Source: Bacillota bacterium
Lineage (GTDB): Bacteria; Bacillota; Clostridia; Christensenellales; Aristaeellaceae
Direction: 5' to 3'
Assembly: GCA_023459275.1 (NCBI GenBank)
Contig: JAEWVC010000064.1
Span: 62,001 to 126,000, forward strand
Length of the DNA stretch: 64,000 nucleotides
Each line of letters begins with the position of its first letter. Position 1 is the first letter of the stretch. Below are positions 56,511 to 64,000 of the stretch, one piece after another. The notes beneath the pieces were generated by a model, which was given only the letters and a program-made list of their open reading frames with translations, did not search any database and had not been told where the DNA came from. A program made the translations under genes and the position numbers.

Positions 56511-57458
56511 ATGCAGCAACCGCGGCGCGTAATCCGTGCCCTTCAGCAAAATATACGCAAAGTCATCGTGGGAAAGGACGAAGCTATCGAGTATGCCCTT
56601 ATCGCCCTTCTGTGCAAGGGCCATGTGCTCATCGAAGATGTGCCGGGCGTGGGCAAGACGACGCTTGCCAGCGCCCTGGCCAAATCCCTGGACTGCTCCT
56701 TCAAGCGCATCCAGTTTACCCCGGACGTGATGCCCAGCGACATCACCGGCTTTACCATCGTGAATTTCCAGACCGGGGAAATGGAATTCAAGCCGGGCGC
56801 GGTGATGAGCCAGGTAGTCCTGGCGGACGAGATCAACCGCACTTCCCCGAAAACCCAGTCCAGCCTCCTGGAGGTCATGGAGGAGTATCAGGTCACGGTG
56901 GATGGCGTCACCCATCCCCTGCCCCGGCCCTTCATTGTGCTGGCCACGCAAAACCCCGTGGAATTCGTAGGCACCTATCCCCTGCCCGAGGCGCAGATGG
57001 ACAGGTTCTTCCTACGCATCTCCATCGGCTATCCCTCCATCGAGGAGGAGATGGATGTTCTGGAGCGCTACAGCGGACAGACCACGCCCCTGGTGTCCTT
57101 GGAGCCTGTGTGCACTGCCCAGGAGGTCGTTGAACTGCAGGAGATGGTGGGTACCATCTACTGCTCCAAGGAAGTGCGCAGCTACGTAGCCACCATCATG
57201 GCGCAGACCCGCAGCCATCCCTCGCTGCAGTTGGGCGGTTCCCCCCGGGGTGCCATCGCGCTGATCCGCGCGGCCCAGGCCTGTGCGCTGCTGGATGGCC
57301 GGGATTTCATTTTGCCGGAGGATGTGCAGCACATGGCGCTGCCGGTTTTGTCCCACAGGATCATACTGAACCCCGAAGCCAAGATGAAGGCCATCACCAC
57401 GGAACGCGTGCTGATGACCATTTTGGAAAATGTTCCTGTTCCTGTGAAGCTGCCATGA
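56511..57458 (+). CDS. MoxR-family AAA+ ATPase
   Basis: 315 aa. Walker A HVLIEDVPGVGKTTLASALA, Walker B SQVVLADEINRTSPKTQSSLLE, sensor 1 FIVLATQNPVEFVGTYPLPEAQMDRF, sensor 2 GGSPRGAIALIRAAQACALL. These match the MoxR/RavA class that remodels or activates VWA or membrane partners. In the MoxR-DUF58-transglutaminase arrangement found here the partner is the following DUF58 protein. The start at 56511 has AAGGAG 11 nt upstream; the frame is open to 56382 but that region contains the promoter. It overlaps the next gene by 4 nt (ATGA). Confidence 0.94.
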   Translation: MQQPRRVIRALQQNIRKVIVGKDEAIEYALIALLCKGHVLIEDVPGVGKTTLASALAKSLDCSFKRIQFTPDVMPSDITGFTIVNFQTGEMEFKPGAVMSQVVLADEINRTSPKTQSSLLEVMEEYQVTVDGVTHPLPRPFIVLATQNPVEFVGTYPLPEAQMDRFFLRISIGYPSIEEEMDVLERYSGQTTPLVSLEPVCTAQEVVELQEMVGTIYCSKEVRSYVATIMAQTRSHPSLQLGGSPRGAIALIRAAQACALLDGRDFILPEDVQHMALPVLSHRIILNPEAKMKAITTERVLMTILENVPVPVKLP

Positions 57459-58615
57459 GATCGCGCGCCGCAGCCCTGGCTGTCGTCATTTTGTCCTGTC
57501 TGCTGGCCGCATTTTCCACAGGCAGTAAAATATATCTGCTCTTTGCCGTGCTGATGGCGGTCATGGCGTTTTTTGCCATACTCAGCGTGCGCCTGGCCGG
57601 CCGTTCGGCCTCCGTTTCCCACAGCCTCAGCAGCCAGCGGGTGCAACGGGGCGAAACCGTAACCTTGGAGGTGTCTGTCAAGCACAGGGGGGTATTGCCT
57701 ATCGCGCCCATCACCCTGACGCTGCTCAATGCGCCGGGGGAACCGCCCGTTACGGCCCGGCTCCCATATGCCGGCCGCAAGACACAGCGCCTGAGCTATA
57801 GATTTGCCTCCGCCCATGTGGGGGTATTTTCCGCCGGGGTGGTGAATTGCCTGGTGGAGGATGTTTTCGGCTTCTTTTCCCGCACCATGAAGCCGGATGT
57901 CCCACCGCTGGACCTGATGGTGCTGCCTCTTCCCTTTGATGTGGACAAGCTGTCCTTCAGCCCCGGCGACATGGGCATGGAAACCCTTGCCCGTGCCAGG
58001 GAAGACCCCACCACGCCTTCCGATGTGCGAAGCTACCAGCCCGGCGACCCCATGAAGAAGATCCACTGGAAGCTGAGCATGCGCAAGCGGGAACTGCTGG
58101 TGCGCAGGTTTGAGGAGCCAGCGCTGCCCGACGCCCTGGTGCTTCTGGACTGCGCGCCGCCCTCCCTGCCGGAAGCCTCCAGACCCCAGGCTATGGCTTT
58201 TTTGCAGGACACGCTGCTGGAGACGGCGGCGTCGGTGGTCTTATCCAATATGCGTGTGGACCACCCGGTGCGGCTTCCCCTTTTGGGCAAGCGGCCCATG
58301 GAGTATGACAAGAGCATGGGCGTTCCGGCGCTCCTGGAGGGACTGGCGCGGCTGGATTTTTCGCAGACGGAGCGGTTCGAGCGGGTGCTTTTGCTGGAAA
58401 CCCGCCGCATGCGCCGTACCGGCGCCACGGTAATCATCACCACACGGCTCAATTCCGCCGTGGCAGACATGATCGTCAGGATCAGGCGGATGGGGCCCAC
58501 CGTCCGGCTGTACCTGGTCACCTTTACGCCGGAAGCGCCGAATATCCTGCCCCTCATCAGCCGTCTCCAGCAGAATACCGTGGAGGTCTGCTATGTGACG
58601 CCGGGGGAAAACTGA
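57455..58615 (+). CDS. DUF58-domain membrane protein
   Basis: 386 aa. Two N-terminal helices (AAALAVVILSCLLAAFSTG; IYLLFAVLMAVMAFFAIL), a beta-rich region (VQRGETVTLEVSVKHRGVLP) and the DUF58 core (EDPTTPSDVRSYQPGDPMKKIHWKLS, with the conserved YxxGDxxxxIHW motif) in a VWA-like fold. It acts with the MoxR ATPase; the process is not defined, though envelope or polymer metabolism is suspected. Starts inside the moxR stop. Confidence 0.9.
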   Translation: MRSRAAALAVVILSCLLAAFSTGSKIYLLFAVLMAVMAFFAILSVRLAGRSASVSHSLSSQRVQRGETVTLEVSVKHRGVLPIAPITLTLLNAPGEPPVTARLPYAGRKTQRLSYRFASAHVGVFSAGVVNCLVEDVFGFFSRTMKPDVPPLDLMVLPLPFDVDKLSFSPGDMGMETLARAREDPTTPSDVRSYQPGDPMKKIHWKLSMRKRELLVRRFEEPALPDALVLLDCAPPSLPEASRPQAMAFLQDTLLETAASVVLSNMRVDHPVRLPLLGKRPMEYDKSMGVPALLEGLARLDFSQTERFERVLLLETRRMRRTGATVIITTRLNSAVADMIVRIRRMGPTVRLYLVTFTPEAPNILPLISRLQQNTVEVCYVTPGEN

Positions 58616-58694
58616 CCGCCGCGCGCGAGCGGTTGATCATCCCACAACGCGTAATGCCAGGTACCTTTGACTGCCGGGAAAGGAGGGGCCGCCC

Positions 58695-60995
58695 ATGATA
58701 AAAAATGAAAAATCCCAGGCACTTTTCTCCGAAGCCGGCCTTGCCTTTTTGCTGTCCGCCGGCCTCTCGCTTCCCCTGATTTTTGCGCTATCCCTGTCCG
58801 GCTGGTGGACAACGGCCCTGCTGGCGATCTTTTTTCTTACGGCGGCCCTGACCCTGCTTTCTCTGACCCGGCGGCTGAAATGGCTGGTCCTGGCGGGCCT
58901 TGCCGTATGGCAGGCAGCCGATATGATCCTTTCCCCCGGCGGCGGCATGGCCGTCACTGCCATTGTCCAGGTCGCAAAGGCGCTGTACCTGAAAGCAGCG
59001 GGCCAGCCGGATGCACTTCCCCTCTATGCCGGGGAAGCGGCGGTCGCCATTCCGCTGCTGTTCGCCTTTGTTTCCTATTTTGTGTGCTCAAAGGGGGCCG
59101 GCTTCTACCCGGCGCTGGGCATGACCCTTGTGGTGCTGATGGGGGTTTGGTTCTCCGGCCGTCAGGAACTGCTGGTGTTCAGCCTGCCTGCCCTTGTGGC
59201 TTTGGTGGTGCTGTATTCCCGTAACATCCATGAGGACCTGCCGGCCAAGCGCGTGCTGCCCCTGGCCCTTGCCGCCGTAGCCGTGGCTTTTTTGCTGCTG
59301 CCCGCGGGGAAGGTGTCTGTCAAGCCCATGGAGGAGTTTGCCGAAAACCTGCGCCGCACCATCTATGACTATCTGTTCTTTACCGAACCAAGGGACGTGT
59401 TCTCCCTGGCCTCGGAGGGGTATTACCCCCAGGGCAGCCAGCAGCTAGGGGGGCCTGCGACGCCCACGGATCATCCTGTGATGACGGTCTACACCACACG
59501 GAATACGCTTTTGCGGGGCGTTATCAAGGATGAGTATACCGGCCGCGTATGGCGGGATACCACCGGCGGCAGGCGGTACCTATACATTTCCCCCCGTTGG
59601 CGCGCTTTACGGGATTCGCTTCTGAACATGAACCTTCCCTCCTCTTCCGCCTTTGCATTAAGCGCCCTGCTAAACGCCCAGGCGGTGACGGTGGATCTTG
59701 CGTCTGCCGGTGCCTCCACCCTGTTCACCCCCCAGCGGGTGAAAGAATTATCCACCCAGAGCGATATGGTGGTCTATTTCAACAGCGCGTCGGAACTGTT
59801 CATCACCAGGAACCTGGAGGCCGGGGACAGGTATACGGTGAAGGCTTCCCTATTGGAGGGGGGCGACCCGGGGCTTAACACGCTGGTGGACGCCTGCCTA
59901 GACACCCCGGACGCGGAATATGCGGCCGTCTATGAAAAATACACGGTGCTCCCCGGCCATCTGGAGCAGCAGGTGTTTGACCTGGCAAACAGGATCACCG
60001 CCAATTACCAAACGCCTTATGACAAAGCCCTAGCCATCAAAAACTATCTGTCCAGGTATTACAGCTATACCCTGGATGCCGCCGCGCCCCCCAGCAACAT
60101 CGATTTTGTAACGTATTTTCTTTTCCGGAGCAAGGAAGGATACTGCACCTACTTCGCATCGGCCATGACGGTTCTTTGCCGCATGGCAGGCATCCCCGCC
60201 AGGTATGTGGAAGGGTATCTGGCCCAGCCCAATTCCGAAGGCGCCGCTTATGTCACGGGGCTTGATGCCCACGCCTGGACGGAAGTATACTTTTCGGGTT
60301 TCGGCTGGGTGCCCTTTGATGCCACACCACTTTCCCAGCAGAACAACACTTCCAATCAAAACAATCAGTCGCCTCCCCAGGAAAGCCCGTCCCCAACCTC
60401 CACCCCGGAACCCACGTCCGTGCCTACCCCCACCCCTTCCCCCGCGCCCAACGAGCCTTCCCAGGAACCTTCCAACGAACCGGAGGAGCAGTCCACGCCA
60501 TCTCCCGCCCCTTCGGAGGAACCGGAGCCGGATGAACAGACGCCCCCGGAACCGCCTTCGCAAAAGCCGCCCTTCCCTTGGTGGGTCCTGCTTGTTCTTG
60601 CCGCCGCGGGTGCCGTGTACCTGCGCCTGCTTTTGACCACGCCCGCATACCGTGCCCGCCGGTCCAAATCGGAAAAAGACGCGCTGAACGCTTACATCGC
60701 CGGCGTGTACGACCTCCTGCTGCTGGACAGGCAAAAACCCAAGGCTTCGGAATCGCCCCTTGCCTTTGCGTCGCGGCTGGACGGAGAAAACCGGTATCCC
60801 CATCCGCTGACACCCCTGGCGGAGGCGCTGTGCCTGAGCCAGTACAGCCGCCATCCCGTACAGGCGGAGGATGTGGCCGTGGTGAAGGCAACCTTTGACG
60901 CGCTGTACGCGCCTAAAAGCAAGTGGAAGAAAGCACGCTTCCGGCTGTACCGCGCCTTCTTCCGCAGGAAAGCGCCGCTACATTCCCCATCTTAA
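58695..60995 (+). CDS. Transglutaminase-like membrane protein (TgpA-type)
   Basis: 766 aa. About six N-terminal helices (about 10-220), then a large extracytoplasmic part with a transglutaminase core: SKEGYCTYFASAMTVLCRMAG (Cys484), LDAHAWTEVYFSGFGWVPFD (His526, Asp542). A Pro/Ser/Thr/Glu-rich linker (about 555-630), a final helix (FPWWVLLVLAAAGAVYLRLLL) and a cytoplasmic DUF4129-like tail follow. The catalytic triad is intact, so cross-linking or hydrolysis of a wall or surface protein or peptide is possible. AAGGAGGGG SD. Third gene of the moxR cluster, 79 nt after DUF58. Confidence 0.9.
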   Translation: MIKNEKSQALFSEAGLAFLLSAGLSLPLIFALSLSGWWTTALLAIFFLTAALTLLSLTRRLKWLVLAGLAVWQAADMILSPGGGMAVTAIVQVAKALYLKAAGQPDALPLYAGEAAVAIPLLFAFVSYFVCSKGAGFYPALGMTLVVLMGVWFSGRQELLVFSLPALVALVVLYSRNIHEDLPAKRVLPLALAAVAVAFLLLPAGKVSVKPMEEFAENLRRTIYDYLFFTEPRDVFSLASEGYYPQGSQQLGGPATPTDHPVMTVYTTRNTLLRGVIKDEYTGRVWRDTTGGRRYLYISPRWRALRDSLLNMNLPSSSAFALSALLNAQAVTVDLASAGASTLFTPQRVKELSTQSDMVVYFNSASELFITRNLEAGDRYTVKASLLEGGDPGLNTLVDACLDTPDAEYAAVYEKYTVLPGHLEQQVFDLANRITANYQTPYDKALAIKNYLSRYYSYTLDAAAPPSNIDFVTYFLFRSKEGYCTYFASAMTVLCRMAGIPARYVEGYLAQPNSEGAAYVTGLDAHAWTEVYFSGFGWVPFDATPLSQQNNTSNQNNQSPPQESPSPTSTPEPTSVPTPTPSPAPNEPSQEPSNEPEEQSTPSPAPSEEPEPDEQTPPEPPSQKPPFPWWVLLVLAAAGAVYLRLLLTTPAYRARRSKSEKDALNAYIAGVYDLLLLDRQKPKASESPLAFASRLDGENRYPHPLTPLAEALCLSQYSRHPVQAEDVAVVKATFDALYAPKSKWKKARFRLYRAFFRRKAPLHSPS

Positions 60996-61000
60996 AAAAT

Positions 61001-61060
61001 TGAAGTTTTAGGGTAGGGTGCGGGGAGGGTACTTTTACAAAAATTACCCTCCCCGCCAAA
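61001..61060 (+). repeat. Dispersed hairpin, copy 2 (behind the transglutaminase gene)
   Basis: TGAAGTTTTAGGG..., GGGGAGGGTA arm, TTTTACAAAAA loop, TACCCTCCCC arm, then GCCAAAA; it begins 6 nt after the stop at 60995 and may serve as the operon's 3' structure. Confidence 0.75.
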
Positions 61061-61066
61061 AAAACG

Positions 61067-61096
61067 TTGACATCTTCCCTTGTGCGGGCATATACT
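61067..61096 (+). promoter_or_regulatory. Promoter of the thrS T-box leader
   Basis: TTGACA (61067-61072), 18 bp, TATACT (61091-61096). Transcription starts near 61103. Confidence 0.8.
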
Positions 61097-61102
61097 ACAC
61101 CT

Positions 61103-61309
61103 ATTCCAAGGGATGACAGGGAACACGCCCGCGCAAACCCCCGCAAAGAGAGCAGGCGCCATGGCTGAAAGCGCCGCCGGAAGGAAGCGGAAGGGATACC
61201 ATCCTTTGACCTGGACGCTATGCGCGCGATACAGCGCTGAACGAGTGGTTTTGCAAGCAGGGTGGAACCGCGGATATTCATCCGTCCCGGCATCGGGGCG
61301 GATTTTTGT
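61103..61309 (+). promoter_or_regulatory. T-box riboswitch (tRNA-Thr) controlling thrS
   Basis: T-box sequence AGGGTGGAACCGCGG at 61259-61273, followed by a terminator stem ATCCGTCCC/GGGGCGGAT (61280-61303) and TTTTT. The 5' arm CAAGGGA (about 61108-61114) pairs with TCCTTTG (61202-61208) to close stem I. The trinucleotide just inside on the 3' side is ACC (61198-61200) followed by A, the expected position and neighbour for a specifier codon, and ACC is a Thr codon. Uncharged tRNA-Thr would favour the antiterminator and raise thrS expression. Confidence 0.92.
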
Positions 61310-61352
61310 ATGCCCGCGGCCTTGCGAGCCAATGAAAAAGGAGGAAGCGAGC

Positions 61353-63293
61353 ATGAAAATCACCTTGCAGGGAAACGTCCGGGAGTTTGACAAGGGAGTC
61401 ACCCCGCTGGATGTGGCGGGCCAAATCAGCCAGGATCTTAAAAAGAACGCGCTGTGCGCCAGGCTGAACGGCGAAAAGATCATTGAGCTGTGGCAGCCGC
61501 TGAATGAGGACTGCGGCTTGGAGATCCTGACCTTTGAGGATGAGGCCGGGAAGCGCACCCTCCGGCACACAGCCTCCCATGTGCTGGCCCAAGCCGTCAA
61601 AATCCTGTTCCCCAAAGCCAAGCTGGCCATCGGGCCGGCCATTGACAGCGGATTTTATTACGACTTTGATGTGGACGAGGCCTTTTCCCCGGAAGATCTG
61701 GCACACATCGAAAAGGAAATGGCGAAGATCGTCAAGAAGAACGACCGGCTGGAGCGGTTCGAACTGCCAAGGGCGGAGGCCATCGCCCTGATGGAAAGCC
61801 GGGGAGAGCCCTACAAGGTGGAGCTGATCCGGGACCTGCCGGAGGACGCGGTGCTCTCCTTCTACAAACAAGGGGACTTCGTTGACCTTTGCGCCGGCCC
61901 GCATTTGCCCTCCACCGGCAAGGTGAAGGCCTTCAAGCTCACCCAGGTTGCCGGGGCCTACTGGCGCGGCAGCGAAAAAAACAAGATGCTCCAGCGCATC
62001 TACGGCACGGCCTTTTATTCCAAAGAAGAGATGGACGAATACCTTGCAAGGCTGGAGGAGGCCCGGAAAAGGGACCATAACAAGCTGGGCCGTGAGCTGG
62101 AATACTTTACCACCGTGGACTATATCGGCCAGGGCCTGCCCATTCTGCTTCCCAAGGGAACCAGGGTCATCCAGCTTCTGCAGCGCTTTGTGGAGGACGA
62201 GGAGCAGCGCCGGGGTTACCTGCTCACCAAGACGCCCCTGATGGCCAAGCGCGACCTTTATAAAATTTCCGGCCACTGGGATCATTACCGGGAAGGCATG
62301 TTCATCATGGGCGACCCGGAAGCGGAGGGTGAGGTTTTCGCCCTGCGGCCCATGACCTGCCCCTTCCAGTTCCAGGTGTTCCTCAACAAAACGCGTTCCT
62401 ACCGGGATCTGCCCATGCGCCTGGCGGAAACCAGCACGCTGTTCCGTAATGAAGCCTCAGGGGAAATGCACGGGCTGATCCGCGTGCGCCAGTTCACCAT
62501 CTCCGAGGGCCATCTGGCCTGCTCTCCCGATCAGGTGGAGGATGAGTTCCGCGGCTGCCTGGATCTGGCCAAGTTCATGCTCAAGACCCTGGGCCTGGAC
62601 GGGGACGTCAGCTACCGCTTCAGCAAATGGGACCCCAAAAACAAGGAAAAATATATCGGCGAGCCCGAGTCCTGGGAAAATACGCAGAGCCTGATGCGCC
62701 GGATCCTTGACCACATGGGGATCGAATATACGGAGGCGGAGGGCGAGGCGGCTTTCTACGGCCCCAAGCTGGACATTCAGATCAAGAACGTCTGGGGCAA
62801 GGAAGACACCATGATCACCATCCAGATCGACTTCCAGCTGGCCGAACGCTTCCAGATGGAGTATACGGATAAGGACGGTGTCAAAAAGCATCCCATCGTC
62901 ATCCACCGCACCTCCATCGGCTGCTACGAGCGCACGCTGGCGCTGCTCATTGAAAAGTACGCCGGGGCCATGCCCCTGTGGCTCAGCCCCACGCAAGTCA
63001 AGGTGCTCACCATCACCGAGCGCGCCGACGCCTGGGCTGAGGAAATCGCCAAAAAGTTCTCCGACGCGGGCCTGCGCGTGGAGGTGGATAAGCGCAACGA
63101 GAAGATCGGTTTCAAGGTGCGGGAGGCTCAAATGGACAAGACGCCCTATATGCTGGTGCTGGGCGACCAGGAGGTGGAAACAAAGACCGCCACCGTCCGG
63201 GACCGCAAGGGCGAAAACCTTGGCGCCATGGACATCGACGGGCTTTTGCAAAAGCTGCTTTACGATGTGGCAACAAGGAAGCTGGACGTATAA
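61353..63293 (+). CDS. thrS: Threonyl-tRNA synthetase ThrS
   Basis: 646 aa class II synthetase. Domains in order: TGS (MKITLQGNVREFDKGVTPLD, 1-60); SAD editing domain with HTASHVLAQAV and YYDFDVDEAF, and DLCAGPHLPSTG; catalytic core with motif 2-like RNEASGEMHGLIRVRQFT and motif 3-like HRTSIGCYERTLALLIE; C-terminal anticodon-binding domain (PTQVKVLTITERADAWAEEI ... VRDRKGENLG). Length is standard. The start at 61353 follows AAGGAGGAAGC; ATG 61332 is an alternative but lacks that spacing. Confidence 0.97.
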   Translation: MKITLQGNVREFDKGVTPLDVAGQISQDLKKNALCARLNGEKIIELWQPLNEDCGLEILTFEDEAGKRTLRHTASHVLAQAVKILFPKAKLAIGPAIDSGFYYDFDVDEAFSPEDLAHIEKEMAKIVKKNDRLERFELPRAEAIALMESRGEPYKVELIRDLPEDAVLSFYKQGDFVDLCAGPHLPSTGKVKAFKLTQVAGAYWRGSEKNKMLQRIYGTAFYSKEEMDEYLARLEEARKRDHNKLGRELEYFTTVDYIGQGLPILLPKGTRVIQLLQRFVEDEEQRRGYLLTKTPLMAKRDLYKISGHWDHYREGMFIMGDPEAEGEVFALRPMTCPFQFQVFLNKTRSYRDLPMRLAETSTLFRNEASGEMHGLIRVRQFTISEGHLACSPDQVEDEFRGCLDLAKFMLKTLGLDGDVSYRFSKWDPKNKEKYIGEPESWENTQSLMRRILDHMGIEYTEAEGEAAFYGPKLDIQIKNVWGKEDTMITIQIDFQLAERFQMEYTDKDGVKKHPIVIHRTSIGCYERTLALLIEKYAGAMPLWLSPTQVKVLTITERADAWAEEIAKKFSDAGLRVEVDKRNEKIGFKVREAQMDKTPYMLVLGDQEVETKTATVRDRKGENLGAMDIDGLLQKLLYDVATRKLDV

Positions 63294-63306
63294 GCACGGC
63301 GGAAAG

Positions 63307-63352
63307 GGCGGGGAGGGAACTTTTTACAAAAGTTCCCTCCCCATACCTTTCC
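63307..63352 (+). repeat. Dispersed hairpin, copy 3 (behind thrS)
   Basis: GCGGGGAGGGAACT-TTTTACAAA-AGTTCCCTCCCC: a perfect 12-bp stem with the same loop as copies 1 and 2, 14 nt after the thrS stop. Confidence 0.75.
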
Positions 63353-63382
63353 TTAAAAATTTTATTCTAGCGAATCAAGATT

Positions 63383-63403
63383 GCCGAAAAACGGCGTTTT
63401 TTT
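63383..63403 (+). terminator. Short hairpin with seven T behind thrS
   Basis: GCCG-AAAAA-CGGC then GTTTTTTT. The stem is only 4 bp, so alone it would be weak. The core AAAAACGGCGTTTTTT also occurs at about 597-612 between cdaA and radC. Confidence 0.45.
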
Positions 63404-63443
63404 GTATCCGGTTCAATATGGCTTCCGGTAAAAAAATACCCGT

Positions 63444-64000
63444 CTACCCAAACACCACCGTGCGGTTCTTTGCCAGGTGTTTTGCCTGATACAGCGCGGT
63501 GTCGGCTTCCAAAAGCACCTGCTCCAAGGCTCTGTCCGCAAGGCAGTTGTTTTCCACGCAGTTATCCGTAACACCGATGCTCACCGTATACCTTACCGTA
63601 TTCCCTTCAAAGGTCTGTTCAGCCTGGCATACTTTCGTACGGATGCGCTCGGCGATATGTATCGCTTCTTCTTTTGTCATCCCCGGAAGAAGTATGGCGA
63701 ATTCTTCGCCCCCGATGCGGCCCACAACGTCTTCCTCCCGCAGGGAGGTACGCAGAAGCTGCGCGAAATGGATGAGCACCTCGTCGCCCTTGACATGGCC
63801 GAACGTATCGTTGATGGATTTGAAATTGTCCAGATCCAGCATGAACAGCGACAGAGGTTTTCTTTGCTCCCGCAAAGCGGCACGCACCTGCTCATAGCTG
63901 TTTTCGAAACCGCTCCTGTTCAAAAGGCCCGTAAGGGCGTCCGTATCCGCCTGGCGGCGCAGGTTCAGCTCGCAGGCCTTTTGGTTGGTAATGTTTCTGA
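63444..64000 (-). CDS. GGDEF diguanylate cyclase, C-terminal part, cut by right window edge
   Basis: 185 codons visible; the frame is open to the edge without a start. Seen: RNITNQKACELNLRRQAD (probably the end of a preceding sensor such as PAS), the linker DTDALTGLLNRSGFEN, FMLDLDNFKSINDTFGH, active-site RIGGEEFAILLPG (GGEEF intact, with the REED inhibitory-site motif five residues before), VSIGVT and ADTALYQAKHLAKNRTVVF. It therefore should make cyclic-di-GMP from GTP and be product-inhibited. The internal ATG-like codons at about 63923 are inside the domain and are not the true start. Converges with thrS. Confidence 0.93.
   Translation of the reverse strand, partial: RNITNQKACELNLRRQADTDALTGLLNRSGFENSYEQVRAALREQRKPLSLFMLDLDNFKSINDTFGHVKGDEVLIHFAQLLRTSLREEDVVGRIGGEEFAILLPGMTKEEAIHIAERIRTKVCQAEQTFEGNTVRYTVSIGVTDNCVENNCLADRALEQVLLEADTALYQAKHLAKNRTVVFG

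Noticed and set aside
56511..60995. moxR-DUF58-transglutaminase cluster as a novel defence system
   Set aside because: This gene set is widespread and conserved in housekeeping-like contexts; nothing here adds a nuclease or other effector.
1..64000. Long open frames of 150-500 codons opposite nearly every gene (for example 2327-3646 minus, 6542-7762 minus, 10871-12268 plus, 14004-16424 plus, 38093-39772 minus)
   Set aside because: They are antisense shadows caused by high GC; their translations are rich in His, Gln, Arg and Pro, match no family and overlap well-recognised genes.
1..64000. CRISPR arrays, tRNA or rRNA genes, insertion sequences, prophage
   Set aside because: No regularly spaced repeats, cloverleaf with CCA-like end, rRNA signature, transposase or phage structural gene was seen; the lone NlpC/P60 gene is not enough to call a phage remnant.
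1..64000. A classical parS site (TGTTTCACGTGAAACA)
   Set aside because: No close match was found by eye on either strand; only the Noc-type core at 32809-32822 stood out.

Overview
The window is about 58% GC (estimated by eye) and reads as a chromosome segment of a Clostridia-like Bacillota, probably an anaerobic gut or plant-polysaccharide bacterium. The supports are a T-box riboswitch before thrS, rsmG next to a Noc-type ParB protein, a CdaA diadenylate cyclase, a LytR-CpsA-Psr protein, YitT, PadR and YesM/YesN regulators, BMP-family nucleoside transport, many sigma-A promoters (TTGACA, 17 bp, TATAAT, often with an extended -10), and G-rich ribosome binding sites with occasional GTG or TTG starts. 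A finer placement cannot be made from sequence alone. No rRNA, tRNA, CRISPR array, phage or insertion sequence is visible. Both ends cut a gene: cdaA on the left and a GGDEF protein on the right.

Region by region. 1-6060: cyclic-di-AMP synthesis, radC, a YdcF/SanA-like protein, rsmG-noc, an NlpC/P60 endopeptidase, an extradiol dioxygenase and an Smr protein. 6245-18262: a hexuronate locus with uxaC alone on the plus strand, then on the minus strand kdgR(IclR)-eda-kdgK-dehydrogenase followed by dctP-dctQ-dctM-uxaB-uxaA. It gives TRAP uptake, galacturonate to tagaturonate to altronate to KDG to KDPG, and pyruvate plus glyceraldehyde-3-phosphate. Two near-identical TTGTATACAA-type operators lie 102 bp apart around the dctP promoter. 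18425-25935: a YesN/YesM two-component pair divergent from a TIM-barrel isomerase and a carbohydrate ABC importer. 26009-34892: small membrane proteins, a secreted DUF5050-like protein, sodium-pump decarboxylase beta and gamma-like subunits without an alpha subunit, a PadR/HAAS pair, free-Met-R-sulfoxide reductase, an unrecognised membrane protein and an LCP protein. 35194-39583: serA, serC and an intracellular GH13 amylase under a LacI-type operator. 39785-43508: a paired ABC exporter. 43720-51394: pyrG, the bmpA-nupOPQ nucleoside importer and YitT. 51395-51876: a gene-free island of repeats. 51877-56304: birA, P1 peptidase, acpS, nnr, mazF. 56511-63293: moxR-DUF58-transglutaminase and T-box/thrS.

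No single undescribed system stands out. The observations that most deserve a second look are a perfect Noc-site core in a window that encodes Noc, the spaced operator pair on the TRAP-uronate operon (with a related site before the nucleoside operon), the KDPG aldolase fused to a VOC-like domain, three solute-binding proteins that all lack a lipoprotein cysteine, the orphan OadB/OadG pair behind a perfect-consensus promoter, and several families of dispersed intergenic hairpins. Coordinates of short sites were counted by hand and may be off by a base.
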